Positions 1 through 7,163 of a DNA stretch of 17,073 bases are shown one piece after another; positions within the stretch are counted from its first letter, which is position 1; every line of letters starts with the position of its first letter. Under the pieces are notes generated by a model. That model saw nothing but the letters and a program-made list of their open reading frames with translations, did not search any database and had not been told where the DNA came from. The DNA is from Actinomycetes bacterium. Its GTDB lineage: Bacteria > Actinomycetota > Actinomycetes > Actinomycetales > Cellulomonadaceae. The DNA lies in contig JAJYTJ010000077.1 of assembly GCA_021793115.1 (NCBI GenBank), forward strand, positions 1 to 17,073. The letters run 5' to 3'. The translations under genes were made by a program, and so were the position numbers.

Positions 1-1833
1 GACGTCCTGGGCCAGCAGCCAGTCCACGAACGACCCCGGCGGCGCGGCCGGCGTCCGCTCCACGAACGTCTCGGCGGCCCGGAAGAGCGCGAGCACGGCG
101 TCGAGGTCGCGGTCCGCGCGCTGGCCGGCCGCGCCGCCGGCGAGCGCCGCACGCCGCCACGGCTCCGCCAGGCCGGTGGCCTCCCACACCGCCCACAGCA
201 CCGCGTGCGCGTGCGCCCCGGTGGCCGCGGCAGCCGCCCGCCCGGCCTCGAGGACGCGCGCCAGCCGGCGCACCGGCGCGCCGACCTCCGGCCGCAGGCC
301 CACGAGCATCCCCGGCTCCGCGAGCGCCGCCACCAGCAGCTCGTCGCTCGCCCGCCCGCCGCCGCCGCCGAGCTCGTCGGCGCGCAGCGCGCGCCGCACA
401 CGGCGCAGCCCCACGGCGTCGAGCCCGCCCACGGGCGAGAGGGCCAGCCGCGCGGCGAGCGGTGCGTCCAGCTCCGCCCGCCCCGTCGCCACGGCCAGCA
501 CGTCGAGCAGCGGCCGCACGGCGGGCTCCTCCCGCAGCGGGACCTGCGAGCCGAGCACGCTCACGGGGACGCCGGCCGCGGCGAGCGAGCGCCGCAGCGA
601 CGTCACGCGCTCGCCCGACCGCGTCACCACCGCCATGTCGCCCCACGCCAGGCCGCCGTCGAGGTGGGCCTCGCGCAGCGCGTGCGCCACGTAGGCCGCC
701 TCCTGCGCGGCACCCGGGAGGACCGCCACCTGCGGCGGCACGCCGCCGGCCGCACCGGCTGGCTCCGCCCGGCGGTGCTCGGCGCCCGCGACCGCGCCGA
801 TCCGCTCCGTGAGGCGCCGCACCACCGAGCGCAGCTCCGGCCCGTGCCGCCACACCGTCGGCAGCGTCAGCACGCGAGCGCCGAAGGCTCCGGTGCCCTG
901 CGCGGCTCCGGCCCGCCCGACGAGCGCGGGATCGGCGCCGCGGAACGTCTGCACCGCCGCGTCCGGGTCCGCCAGCAGCAGCAGGCGGGCCCCGTCGTCG
1001 GCCAGCACGCGCAGCAGCCGCGCGGTGGCCGCGGTGGACTCCTGGTGGTCGTCCACCACCACCAGGCGCCAGCGCGGCCGGGGCGCGCGGTCCACCTCGT
1101 CCTCCCACGCGGCGAGCGCCCGCGCCGCCTCGTCGACCACCACCGCCGGGTCCAGCCGGGCGCCGACGTCCGGCGTGCCGGTGCGCAGCCACATGACGTC
1201 GAGGTACTCCTCGTACAGCCGGGCGGCCGCGGACCACTCGGGGCGCCCCCGCTCCCGGCCCAGCCGGGCCAGCCCGTCGGGCGACAGGCCGCGTTCTGCC
1301 GCGCGCATGAGCAGGTCACGCAGCTCGTCGCGGAACGCGCGCAGCGCGAGCGCGTCCGGCCGGATGCGCTCCGGCCAGGCGATCGGCACACCCTCGCCCG
1401 CCGCGTGGCCGGCGAGCAGCTCGGCCAGCACCTGGTCCTGCTCCGGCCCGGACACCAGCACCGGCGGCGGCTCACCGAGCGCCGACGCCCGCGCGCGCAG
1501 CACCGCGAACGCCGCCGCCGCGGGTGTCTGCACCAGCGGCCGCGCACTCGTGTGGGGCCACCGGGCGGCCAGGCGGTCGCGCAGGTCGGCCGCCAGCCGC
1601 CGGGACGCCGCCAGCACCAGCACGTCCGCGGGCGCCAGCCCGGCGCCCCCGGCCGCCGTCACGGCTTCGAGCGCCACGGTCGTCTTGCCCGTGCCCGGAG
1701 CTCCGAGCACCAGCAGCGCGCGCTCGGTCCCCGCCGCGACGGCCTCCACCGCGGCCCGCTGACCCGCGTCCAGCCCGACGGGGGCGCCCGGACCGCGCGA
1801 GTGCGCAGGGGCCGGCCGGGCGAGGAAGGGCAT
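1..1833 (-). CDS. adnA: AdnA-like UvrD/Rep family ATP-dependent helicase, partial (N-terminal 611 residues)
   Basis: N-terminal part of a superfamily 1A helicase, cut by the window edge, so the C-terminal nuclease expected for AdnA is not visible. AdnAB is the actinobacterial end-resecting helicase-nuclease that replaces RecBCD or AddAB. The frame is open without a stop from the ATG at 1833 to base 1. It shows a Q-motif-like LDAGQRAAVE (residues 21-30), Walker A GAPGTGKT (44-51), a Walker B/motif II reading VVVDDHQES (258-266) and an ADPDAAVQTFRGADP motif. Motif II is DDHQ rather than the DEXQD of UvrD and PcrA. The subunit is assigned as AdnA rather than AdnB because, as I recall, M. tuberculosis adnA (Rv3202c) is first in its minus-strand operon and lies near the same TetR, DUF3107, ferritin-like and RhlE genes. 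A TGAGAT hexamer 6 nt before the ATG suggests a leaderless start. Helicase family is near certain; the AdnA label is an inference. Confidence 0.8.
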   Translation of the reverse strand, partial: MPFLARPAPAHSRGPGAPVGLDAGQRAAVEAVAAGTERALLVLGAPGTGKTTVALEAVTAAGGAGLAPADVLVLAASRRLAADLRDRLAARWPHTSARPLVQTPAAAAFAVLRARASALGEPPPVLVSGPEQDQVLAELLAGHAAGEGVPIAWPERIRPDALALRAFRDELRDLLMRAAERGLSPDGLARLGRERGRPEWSAAARLYEEYLDVMWLRTGTPDVGARLDPAVVVDEAARALAAWEDEVDRAPRPRWRLVVVDDHQESTAATARLLRVLADDGARLLLLADPDAAVQTFRGADPALVGRAGAAQGTGAFGARVLTLPTVWRHGPELRSVVRRLTERIGAVAGAEHRRAEPAGAAGGVPPQVAVLPGAAQEAAYVAHALREAHLDGGLAWGDMAVVTRSGERVTSLRRSLAAAGVPVSVLGSQVPLREEPAVRPLLDVLAVATGRAELDAPLAARLALSPVGGLDAVGLRRVRRALRADELGGGGGRASDELLVAALAEPGMLVGLRPEVGAPVRRLARVLEAGRAAAAATGAHAHAVLWAVWEATGLAEPWRRAALAGGAAGQRADRDLDAVLALFRAAETFVERTPAAPPGSFVDWLLAQDV

Positions 1834-1839
1834 GCCCAG

Positions 1840-1845
1840 ATCTCA
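1840..1845 (-). promoter_or_regulatory. possible -10 hexamer of the AdnA-like gene
   Basis: On the minus strand TGAGAT ends 6 nt before the ATG at 1833. It matches T at the first and last positions of the TANNNT actinobacterial -10 but lacks A at position 2, so it is weaker than the other candidates here. The mRNA would begin at or next to the start codon. No -35 is evident. Confidence 0.3.
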
Positions 1846-1894
1846 CCACCGCCCACCCACAGCGTGGGCCCGGCCGGGCCGGTGGCGGCGTGGC

Positions 1895-1900
1895 TACCAT
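1895..1900 (+). promoter_or_regulatory. possible -10 hexamer of the TetR gene
   Basis: TACCAT fits TANNNT. A start about 7 nt downstream would give a leader of roughly 25 nt containing the SD GGGGGTGA at 1920-1927. The 99-bp gap to the divergent helicase gene is where a TetR operator would be expected, but I found no clear perfect palindrome there apart from GC-rich runs. Confidence 0.4.
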
Positions 1901-1932
1901 GCGCGCGTAGGCGAGCAACGGGGGTGACGCGC

Positions 1933-2565
1933 GTGGACGACGACGGCACCGGGCGCATGACGCGCGACCAGCGCCGGGCCCAGCTGCTCGCGGTCGCCCA
2001 GGACCTGTTCTCCACCGAGGGCTACCACCACGTGTCGATGGACGACATCGCCGAGCACGCCCACGTCACCAAGCCCGTGCTCTACCGGCACTTCCCGTCC
2101 AAGCTCGACCTGTACCTCGCCATCGTCGACGCCCGCGGCCAGGACCTGCTGACGGCGATCGACGACACGGTGCGGCCCGTGGTGGCGGGCTCCGGCGGCG
2201 ACGGCCGCGACGTCGTGGCCGCGATCGTGCGGGCCTACGTCTCGTTCGTCGACGCCGCGGGCGAGGCGGCCGCGCTCCTCTTCGAGTCCGACGTCGGCCA
2301 CGACCCCGACGTGCGCGGCCGCGTGGAGAACGCCTCGCGCCAGGCGGCGCAGCGCATCGCCGCCGTGCTGGCGCGCGTCACCGACCTCGGCCCGTCCGCC
2401 GCGCGCACCGTCGCCGTGGCCCTGGTGTCGATGGCGCAGGGGGCCGCGATCCACCGGCTGCGCGCCGACGGCGCGCCGGGTGCGCAGGAGACGGCCGACC
2501 TCGTCGCGCGCGTCGCCTGGGCGGGCGTCGCGGGCCTCGTCGGCCCCCGGCCGACGACCACCTAG
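1933..2565 (+). CDS. TetR/AcrR family transcriptional regulator
   Basis: A 210-residue TetR-type repressor, normal length for the family. The N-terminal DNA-binding domain is clear: a first helix (QLLAVAQDLFSTEGYHHVS) followed by the helix-turn-helix MDDIAEHAHVTKPVLYRHFP. The C-terminal part is a helical ligand-binding and dimerisation domain too divergent to name a ligand. The GTG at 1933 is chosen because GGGGGTGA lies 5 nt upstream; an ATG at 1957 is the alternative and would lose eight residues. The same frame stays open far upstream opposite the helicase, which is a GC artefact. Position matches Rv3208 of M. tuberculosis, next to a DUF3107 gene 74 bp downstream. The target is unknown; autoregulation is only an inference from the family. 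Confidence 0.9.
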   Translation: MDDDGTGRMTRDQRRAQLLAVAQDLFSTEGYHHVSMDDIAEHAHVTKPVLYRHFPSKLDLYLAIVDARGQDLLTAIDDTVRPVVAGSGGDGRDVVAAIVRAYVSFVDAAGEAAALLFESDVGHDPDVRGRVENASRQAAQRIAAVLARVTDLGPSAARTVAVALVSMAQGAAIHRLRADGAPGAQETADLVARVAWAGVAGLVGPRPTTT

Positions 2566-2600
2566 CGGCGGCCCGGCCGGACCGCACCCGCACGACGACC

Positions 2601-2631
2601 TAGGATCGACCCACCGCCACATCCAAGGAGG
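2601..2631 (+). promoter_or_regulatory. -10 hexamer and SD of the DUF3107 gene
   Basis: TAGGAT at 2601-2606 fits TANNNT and would start a transcript near 2613. AAGGAGG at 2625-2631 is an almost perfect SD, 8 nt before the GTG at 2640, and fixes that start. The gene may also be read from the TetR promoter. Confidence 0.5.
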
Positions 2632-2639
2632 CCAGCGGC

Positions 2640-2864
2640 GTGGAGATCACGATCGGCGTGCGGGACCTGCCCCGCGAGATCACCCTCGAGTCCGACGAGT
2701 CGCCGGACGTGGTCGCGGCGGCCGTCGCCGCGGCGCTCGCGGGCAAGCCCGCGCTCGAGCTGGTGGACACCCACGGCCGGCGCATCATCGTGCCGACCGC
2801 CGGGATCGGGTACGTGGAGATCGGCGCCGAGTCGCGCGCGCGGGTGGGCTTCGGCTCGCTGTAG
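2640..2864 (+). CDS. DUF3107 domain protein (Rv3208A/TB9.4-like)
   Basis: A 74-residue acidic protein of the DUF3107 family, typical full length. It begins VEITIGVRDLPREITLESDES, alternates short strands with an alanine-rich helix (residues about 21-36), and ends with strands including HGRRIIVPTAGIGYVEIGAE. There is no signal peptide or membrane segment, so it should be cytosolic. The function of the family is unknown. The GTG start has an AAGGAGG SD 8 nt upstream. The strong SD implies high translation. The gene is codirectional with the TetR gene and convergent with the ferritin-like gene, whose stop codon is only 14 bp beyond this one. Confidence 0.9.
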   Translation: MEITIGVRDLPREITLESDESPDVVAAAVAAALAGKPALELVDTHGRRIIVPTAGIGYVEIGAESRARVGFGSL

Positions 2865-2881
2865 CGGCCGACCGGCGGCTA
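2862..2881. terminator. short palindrome joining two convergent stop codons
   Basis: The 20 bases from the TAG of the DUF3107 gene to the complement of the TAG of the ferritin-like gene form an interrupted palindrome: TAGC, one G-G mismatch, then GGC against GCC around a 4-nt apex. Both stop codons lie in the stem. It could act as a small hairpin in either direction. There is no U tract, so intrinsic termination is uncertain. Confidence 0.35.
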
Positions 2882-3523
2882 CGCCGTCAGGCGCAGCCGC
2901 CCCATCCGGCGCGCGTGCTCGGCGGTGAGCTTGCCGTACAGCGCCCCGCGCTGGACTCCGAGCAGGTGCTCCATGCCGGGCTTCGACTCGAGCACGCTCT
3001 GCACCACGGTGAGCGCCTCGCCCACGAGCCGGCGGCCCCACAGGGCCAACCGGGCCCCGAGCACCGTGTCCCGCGCCGTGACGTCGTCGAGCTCCTGGAG
3101 CGCGAGGTCGGCCGGCATCGGGTCGGCGAGCACCTCCTGCAGCAGCGCGCGGCTCTCGTCGTCGAGCCCGTCGGCCGCGATGCGGCAGAAGTCGTCGGCC
3201 ACGCCGTACCCCAGGTACGGCACCAGCAGCCGCTCGGCCCACGAGGTCGAGGCGGTGCGCGCGTCGAAGCCGTCCAGCACGTGGCAGAACGCGGACATCG
3301 CCGCGTCCGCGTCGCCGCCGAGGTCGGTGATGCGCGTCAGGAGCCGCTCGCACGCGTCGAGTCGCTGCACCGCGCACCGCGCCAGCGCCATGCGCTGCGC
3401 GGTGCCGGGCGCCACCCTTGAGTACGCCGCCAGGCGCGTGAACTGCGTGTGCTCCACCTGGGCAGCCAGGCCCAGGAGCTCGATCGTGGTGGTGGGGTCG
3501 GCCATCGGGGGGGCAATCGCCAT
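2879..3523 (-). CDS. ferritin-like fold protein (MiaE-like family, Rv3210c-like)
   Basis: A 214-residue, largely helical soluble protein. Composition and helix spacing fit the actinobacterial ferritin-like family related to the tRNA hydroxylase MiaE. Helix A carries QVEHTQFTRLAAYS (residues about 22-35), helix B RMALARCAVQRLDACERLL, and a central helix has YLGYGVADDFCRIAADGL. I cannot confirm a complete di-iron ligand set, so catalytic activity should not be assumed. The ATG at 3523 is chosen because TACCAT lies exactly 6 nt upstream, the spacing of a leaderless transcript; ATG at 3505 is the alternative. No SD is visible for either. In M. tuberculosis the equivalent gene also sits between the DUF3107 and RhlE genes, as I recall it. 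The functional link, if any, is unknown. Confidence 0.82.
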   Translation of the reverse strand: MAIAPPMADPTTTIELLGLAAQVEHTQFTRLAAYSRVAPGTAQRMALARCAVQRLDACERLLTRITDLGGDADAAMSAFCHVLDGFDARTASTSWAERLLVPYLGYGVADDFCRIAADGLDDESRALLQEVLADPMPADLALQELDDVTARDTVLGARLALWGRRLVGEALTVVQSVLESKPGMEHLLGVQRGALYGKLTAEHARRMGRLRLTA

Positions 3524-3529
3524 CTACGG

Positions 3530-3535
3530 ATGGTA
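3530..3535 (-). promoter_or_regulatory. leaderless -10 of the ferritin-like gene
   Basis: TACCAT on the minus strand, then CCGTAG, then ATG. The 6-nt spacer puts the expected transcription start at the A of the start codon. No SD is present, which supports a leaderless mRNA. The -35 region is not recognisable. Confidence 0.5.
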
Positions 3536-3623
3536 GCCCCGGCGGTCGCGGCGGGCGCCCCCACCGTCGCCCGCCGTTCACCCTCCCGTCGCCCGGGTCC
3601 CCCGGTCGTCCGACGACCTCGGG

Positions 3624-3629
3624 TACACT
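3624..3629 (+). promoter_or_regulatory. -10 hexamer of the rhlE-like gene
   Basis: TACACT is the only good TANNNT in the 319-bp gap before the helicase gene. Transcription would start near 3636, leaving a leader of about 207 nt. The position 17 bp upstream (3601-3606) reads CCCGGT and is not a good -35. Confidence 0.45.
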
Positions 3630-3635
3630 GGCGCG

Positions 3636-3842
3636 CGTACAACGGTTGCCCGGTCGTCCTGCTTCTCACGGCTCACCGGCCACCTCGCACCGCCCCTCGG
3701 GCTCGCGTGCGAGACGACGTTCACGATCGGCTGCCGGCCAACCCGCGTGGCGACGCCGCGCGACCAGGGCGGGGCAGGGCTGCGGCCACTGCCGGCTCCA
3801 GCCCGGTCGCCGCGAGGCGCCACCTTTCGTGAAGGGTCCCCC
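3636..3842 (+). promoter_or_regulatory. long structured 5' leader of the rhlE-like gene
   Basis: This roughly 207-nt stretch has no supported gene. It contains a perfect 7-bp stem, CTCGCAC (3684-3690) with GTGCGAG (3707-3713), around a 16-nt loop. At its end ACCTTT (3822-3827) pairs with AAGGGT (3832-3837) across a 4-nt CGTG loop, with one G-U pair, so the SD GAAGGG (3831-3836) is inside a small AU-rich hairpin. RNA helicase and RNase genes in other bacteria often carry regulatory leaders. The transcription start is inferred from the -10 only. Confidence 0.4.
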
Positions 3843-5579
3843 GTGACCACCTCCGAGCAGCCGACCACGGTCGGCGCCGACATCGACACCCTCCAGACCG
3901 CCGCCGACGCCGTGCCCACGCCGGTCGGCGCGGCCTCGCGCGCCGCCGCCTCCGTCCAGGCCGTCGACGCCTCGTTCGCGGACTTCGACATCCGCCCCGA
4001 GACGGTCGCCGCCCTCGCCGAGCGCGGGATCGTCAACCCCTTCCCCATCCAGGCGATGACGCTGCCGGTCGCGCTGGCCCGGCACGACATCATCGGGCAG
4101 GCCAAGACCGGGACCGGCAAGACCCTGGGCTTCGGCATCCCGCTGCTCGAGCACGTGGTGGCCCCCGGCGAGCCGGGGTACGACGAGCTCGCCGCCCCCG
4201 GCAAGCCGCAGGCGCTGGTCGTCGTCCCCACGCGCGAGCTCGCCGTCCAGGTGGCGGGGGACCTCGCGATGGCCGCCGCCGGCCGGCGCGTGCGCATCGT
4301 CCAGGTCTACGGCGGGCGCGCCTACGAGCCGCAGGTCGACGCGCTGGCGCGCGGCGGCGAGGTCGTCGTCGGCACGCCAGGCCGCATGATCGACCTGCTC
4401 AACCAGCGGGCGCTGATCCTGACCCACGCGCGCACGGTGGTGCTCGACGAGGCCGACGAGATGCTCGACCTCGGCTTCCTGCCCGACGTCGAGAGGCTGC
4501 TCGCCGCGACGCCCGCGAGCCGGCACACCATGCTCTTCTCGGCGACGATGCCCGGCGCGATCGTGGCGATGGCCCGCCGCTACATGACGCAGCCGACGCA
4601 CATCCGCGCGCACGACCCGGGCGACGACCACCAGACGGTGCAGAACATCGCCCAGGTCGCCTACCGCGCGCACGCGCTCGACAAGATCGAGCTGCTGGCC
4701 CGCATCCTGCAGGCGCGGGGCCGCGGCCTGACCATCGTGTTCGCGCGCACCAAGCGCACGGCGGCCAAGGTGGCCGAGGAGCTCACCGCCCGCGGGTTCG
4801 CCGCCGGCGCGATCCACGGCGACCTCGGGCAGGGCGCGCGCGAGCAGGCGCTCCGTGCGTTCCGCCACGGCAAGGTCGACGTGCTCGTGGCCACCGACGT
4901 CGCCGCGCGCGGCATCGACGTCGAGGACGTCACGCACGTCGTCAACTACCAGTGCCCGGAGGACGAGAAGATCTACCTCCACCGCACGGGCCGCACCGGC
5001 CGTGCGGGCAACAAGGGCACCGCGGTGACGTTCGTCGACTGGGACGACATGCCGCGCTGGGGCCTCATCAACAAGGCGCTCGAGCTTGGGATCCCCGAGC
5101 CGGTCGAGACCTACTCGTCGTCGGCGCACGTCTACACGGACCTCGACATCCCCGAGGGCACCACGGGCCGGCTGCCGGAGGCGCAGCGCACGCGCGCCGG
5201 GCTGGACGCGGAGGTGATCGAGGACCTCGGCGAGACGGGCAAGCACGGCGGGCCCTCCGCCCCCCGCGGGGGCGCGGCGCGCGACGAGCGCGGCGGGCAT
5301 GGCCGCGGGCGCGACGACGAGGCCGGGCGCGGACGCGGCCGGGGCGGACGCGGCCGCGGCGGTGCCGAGCGCGAGGACCGGGGTCCCGGGACGCGCGAGG
5401 CTCGTCCCCCGCGGACGCGCGACGAGGCCACGGGTCCGGCCCACGACGACGCGGCCACCGCCGGCACGCCCGGCGCATCCGGCGCGGGCGCTACGAGCGA
5501 CGCACCCCGTCGCCGTCGTCGGCACCGGCGCGGCTCGGGCTCGTCGTCGGCCGCCGCCACCGCGCCGACGGCCGACTGA
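3843..5579 (+). CDS. rhlE: DEAD-box ATP-dependent RNA helicase (RhlE/CsdA type)
   Basis: A 578-residue DEAD-box helicase, expected to unwind RNA duplexes in ribosome assembly or mRNA decay. All core motifs are present: Q motif NPFPIQ (65-70), motif I AKTGTGKT (87-94), PTRELA (129-134), GTPGR (177-181), DEAD (202-205), SAT (233-235), ATDVAARGID (350-359) and HRTGRTGRAG (380-389). A 45-residue Ala/Thr-rich N-terminal extension precedes the core. A disordered, basic Gly/Arg-rich tail from about 465 holds RGRGRGGRGRGG-type repeats and RRRRRHRRG, likely for RNA binding. GTG 3843 is chosen because GAAGGG lies 6 nt upstream; longer in-frame starts would lie in the leader. Position matches Rv3211, annotated rhlE in M. 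tuberculosis; the exact subfamily name is less certain than the helicase call. Confidence 0.95.
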   Translation: MTTSEQPTTVGADIDTLQTAADAVPTPVGAASRAAASVQAVDASFADFDIRPETVAALAERGIVNPFPIQAMTLPVALARHDIIGQAKTGTGKTLGFGIPLLEHVVAPGEPGYDELAAPGKPQALVVVPTRELAVQVAGDLAMAAAGRRVRIVQVYGGRAYEPQVDALARGGEVVVGTPGRMIDLLNQRALILTHARTVVLDEADEMLDLGFLPDVERLLAATPASRHTMLFSATMPGAIVAMARRYMTQPTHIRAHDPGDDHQTVQNIAQVAYRAHALDKIELLARILQARGRGLTIVFARTKRTAAKVAEELTARGFAAGAIHGDLGQGAREQALRAFRHGKVDVLVATDVAARGIDVEDVTHVVNYQCPEDEKIYLHRTGRTGRAGNKGTAVTFVDWDDMPRWGLINKALELGIPEPVETYSSSAHVYTDLDIPEGTTGRLPEAQRTRAGLDAEVIEDLGETGKHGGPSAPRGGAARDERGGHGRGRDDEAGRGRGRGGRGRGGAEREDRGPGTREARPPRTRDEATGPAHDDAATAGTPGASGAGATSDAPRRRRRHRRGSGSSSAAATAPTAD

Positions 5580-5580
5580 C

Positions 5581-5635
5581 ACCCCACCGCCCGACGCCGG
5601 GGGCCCACTCGCGGGCGCTCGACGTCGGGTGGGGT
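5581..5635. terminator. inverted repeat between convergent rhlE and marC-family genes
   Basis: ACCCCACCGCCCGACG (5581-5596) pairs with CGTCGGGTGGGGT (5623-5635), leaving a 3-nt bulge on the left arm and a 26-nt GC-rich loop that can fold further. It lies exactly between the two stop codons and would serve both strands. There is no U tract, which is common for actinobacterial terminators. Confidence 0.55.
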
Positions 5636-6246
5636 CAGAGGCGGGCGAACGCGAGGATCGCGTCCGCAAGCATCTGCGCCGCGATGGCGGCCAGGAGCAG
5701 CCCGGCGATCCGGCTGACGAGCAGCGTCCCGGAGTCGCCGAGCACGCGGTGCACCGCGGTGGCGAACCGCATCGCCACGTAGAGGCACGCGTGCACCAGC
5801 ACGATGCCCAGCCCGAGCGCGACCCACTGCGAGGCGTTCGACGCCTGGTGGACGAACACCATCGTCGCGACGATCGCGCCGGGGCCCGCGAGCAGCGGCG
5901 TGCCGAGCGGCACCATCGCCACGTTGCCGCCCACCTCGACGTCGTCGGGCACGCTGCCCTGGTCCTTGCCGGTGAGCAGCTGCATGGCCACGAGGAGCAG
6001 CAGCAGGCCGCCCGCCGCCTGCAGCGCGGGCAGCGACACGTGGAGGTAGGTCAGCAGCTGCTGCCCGAACAGCGCGAAGCCGACGATGACGCCGAACGCC
6101 ACCGCGAGCGCCTGCCACGCCGCCCGGGCGCGCTGGCCGTGGGTCATGGGCCGCGTCAGGGCCAGGAAGATGGGCACCGTGCCCGGCGGGTCCATGATGA
6201 CGAAGAGCGTCACGAACACCGAGATGAACAGCTGGACGTCGATCAC
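5635..6246 (-). CDS. MarC family (UPF0056) integral membrane protein
   Basis: A 203-residue polytopic protein of the MarC family, full length, with about six membrane helices. Family features are FVIMDPPGTVPIFLALT near the N-terminus (residues about 15-31) and PLGTPLLAGPGAIVATMV in the middle. The second half has further hydrophobic helices and ends ILAFARL. The biochemical function of MarC proteins is not established; early links to multiple antibiotic resistance were not upheld. The GTG at 6246 overlaps the stop codon of the upstream PHP gene by 4 nt (GTGA), so it is very probably translationally coupled to it. The gene ends at a stem shared with convergent rhlE. Confidence 0.92.
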   Translation of the reverse strand: MIDVQLFISVFVTLFVIMDPPGTVPIFLALTRPMTHGQRARAAWQALAVAFGVIVGFALFGQQLLTYLHVSLPALQAAGGLLLLLVAMQLLTGKDQGSVPDDVEVGGNVAMVPLGTPLLAGPGAIVATMVFVHQASNASQWVALGLGIVLVHACLYVAMRFATAVHRVLGDSGTLLVSRIAGLLLAAIAAQMLADAILAFARL

Positions 6247-7085
6247 GGCCTGACCACCTCGGTGAAGCCCTCCTCCTCGATCGCCGCGAGCGCCTGCGGC
6301 GTGGTCAGATTCTCCCCGAGCCGGTTGAGCTTGCCGGCACCGTGGTAGTCGCTCGACCCCGTGACGAGCAGCCCGAGCCGCGCCGCGATCCCCGCCAGCC
6401 GCTCCCGCTGGGCCGCGTCGTTGTCGCGGTGGAACACCTCCAGGCCCGCCAGGCCCGCCTCCGCGAGCTCGTCGAACACGCGGTCGGCGACGATGCGGCC
6501 GCGCCCGTCCGCGCCCGGGTGCGCGAACACCGGGACGCCGCCCGCGGCACGGATGAGCTCGACGGCCGCCGCGGCGTCCGGCGCGTAGTAGGGCACGTAG
6601 TAGGGGCCCTGCGAGTGCAGCAGGGTCGCGAACGCGGCGTCGCGGTCCGGCACCACGCCGTTGGCGACGAGGACGTCGGCGATGTGCGGCCGCCCGACGA
6701 CCGCGCCCTCGCCCGCCTGGTCCAGCACCTGCGGCCAGCTGATGGGCACGTCGCGCGCGAGCGCCTGCACGATGCGCTCGGCGCGGTGCACGCGCGAGTC
6801 GACGACGCGCGCCAGCTCGTCGGCCAGCGGGCGGTACCCGGGGTCCTGGAGGTAGCTCAGCAGGTGCACCGAGACGGGGCCCGACCGCGCCGACACCTCC
6901 GTGCCGCGCACGAGCACGATGCCGGCCGCCCGGGCGGCTGCCGCGGCCTCGTCCCAGCCCGCCGTGGTGTCGTGGTCGGTGAGTGCGAGCACGTCGAGGC
7001 CGGCGTCCACGGCGGCCCGCACCACCTCGGCCGGTGCCTGCGTGCCGTCGGACGCCGACGAGTGGGTGTGCAGGTCGATGCGCAC
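6243..7085 (-). CDS. PHP domain metal-dependent phosphoesterase (RNase AM/TrpH-like)
   Basis: A 280-residue PHP-domain enzyme. The metal-binding signatures are in order: DLHTHSSASDG (residues 4-14), ALTDHDTTAGWDEA, a glutamate in RGTEVSARSG, HPGADGRGR, and SSDYHGAGKLNRLG near the C-terminus. Close relatives (YciV/RNase AM, TrpH) hydrolyse 3',5'-nucleoside bisphosphates or trim RNA 5' ends; substrate here is inferred from family only. The GTG at 7085 is chosen because it starts directly at the conserved first strand and lies 7 nt after TAGCGT, a leaderless arrangement. The gene is divergent from the aminopeptidase gene (78 bp) and overlaps the MarC-family gene by 4 nt. Confidence 0.92.
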   Translation of the reverse strand: MRIDLHTHSSASDGTQAPAEVVRAAVDAGLDVLALTDHDTTAGWDEAAAAARAAGIVLVRGTEVSARSGPVSVHLLSYLQDPGYRPLADELARVVDSRVHRAERIVQALARDVPISWPQVLDQAGEGAVVGRPHIADVLVANGVVPDRDAAFATLLHSQGPYYVPYYAPDAAAAVELIRAAGGVPVFAHPGADGRGRIVADRVFDELAEAGLAGLEVFHRDNDAAQRERLAGIAARLGLLVTGSSDYHGAGKLNRLGENLTTPQALAAIEEEGFTEVVRP

Positions 7086-7092
7086 GCGGGAC

Positions 7093-7098
7093 ACGCTA
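7093..7098 (-). promoter_or_regulatory. leaderless -10 of the PHP-marC-family operon
   Basis: TAGCGT on the minus strand is followed by seven bases and the GTG at 7085. It fits TANNNT and the spacing would place the transcript 5' end at the start codon. An in-frame GTG at 7094 overlaps the hexamer and is disfavoured. Confidence 0.45.
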
Positions 7099-7151
7099 GC
7101 GCGCGCCCTCGCCCCGTCCGGCGCCCGGCCTTCGGGGGACGGCGGCGGTGG

Positions 7152-7157
7152 AAGGAT
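7152..7157 (+). promoter_or_regulatory. AAGGAT: SD or -10 of the aminopeptidase gene
   Basis: GGAAGGAT lies 6 nt before the GTG at 7164. The AAGGA core has a good SD spacing of 7 nt, and AAGGAT also sits where leaderless -10 hexamers sit in this window. I favour the SD reading because T is missing at position 1 of the hexamer. Confidence 0.45.
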
Positions 7158-7163
7158 GGCCCG

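Noticed and set aside
205..1932. Upstream in-frame extension of the TetR gene to 205
   Set aside because: It is opposite the AdnA-like helicase, has low-complexity Arg/Pro/His composition, and an SD marks the GTG at 1933.
3646..3846. 66-codon frame in the rhlE leader starting at TTG
   Set aside because: No SD, overlaps the rhlE start out of frame, Arg/Ser-rich shadow composition.
5299..6348. Plus-strand 349-codon frame opposite the MarC-family gene
   Set aside because: His/Arg/Glu-rich shadow of a clear membrane protein on the other strand.
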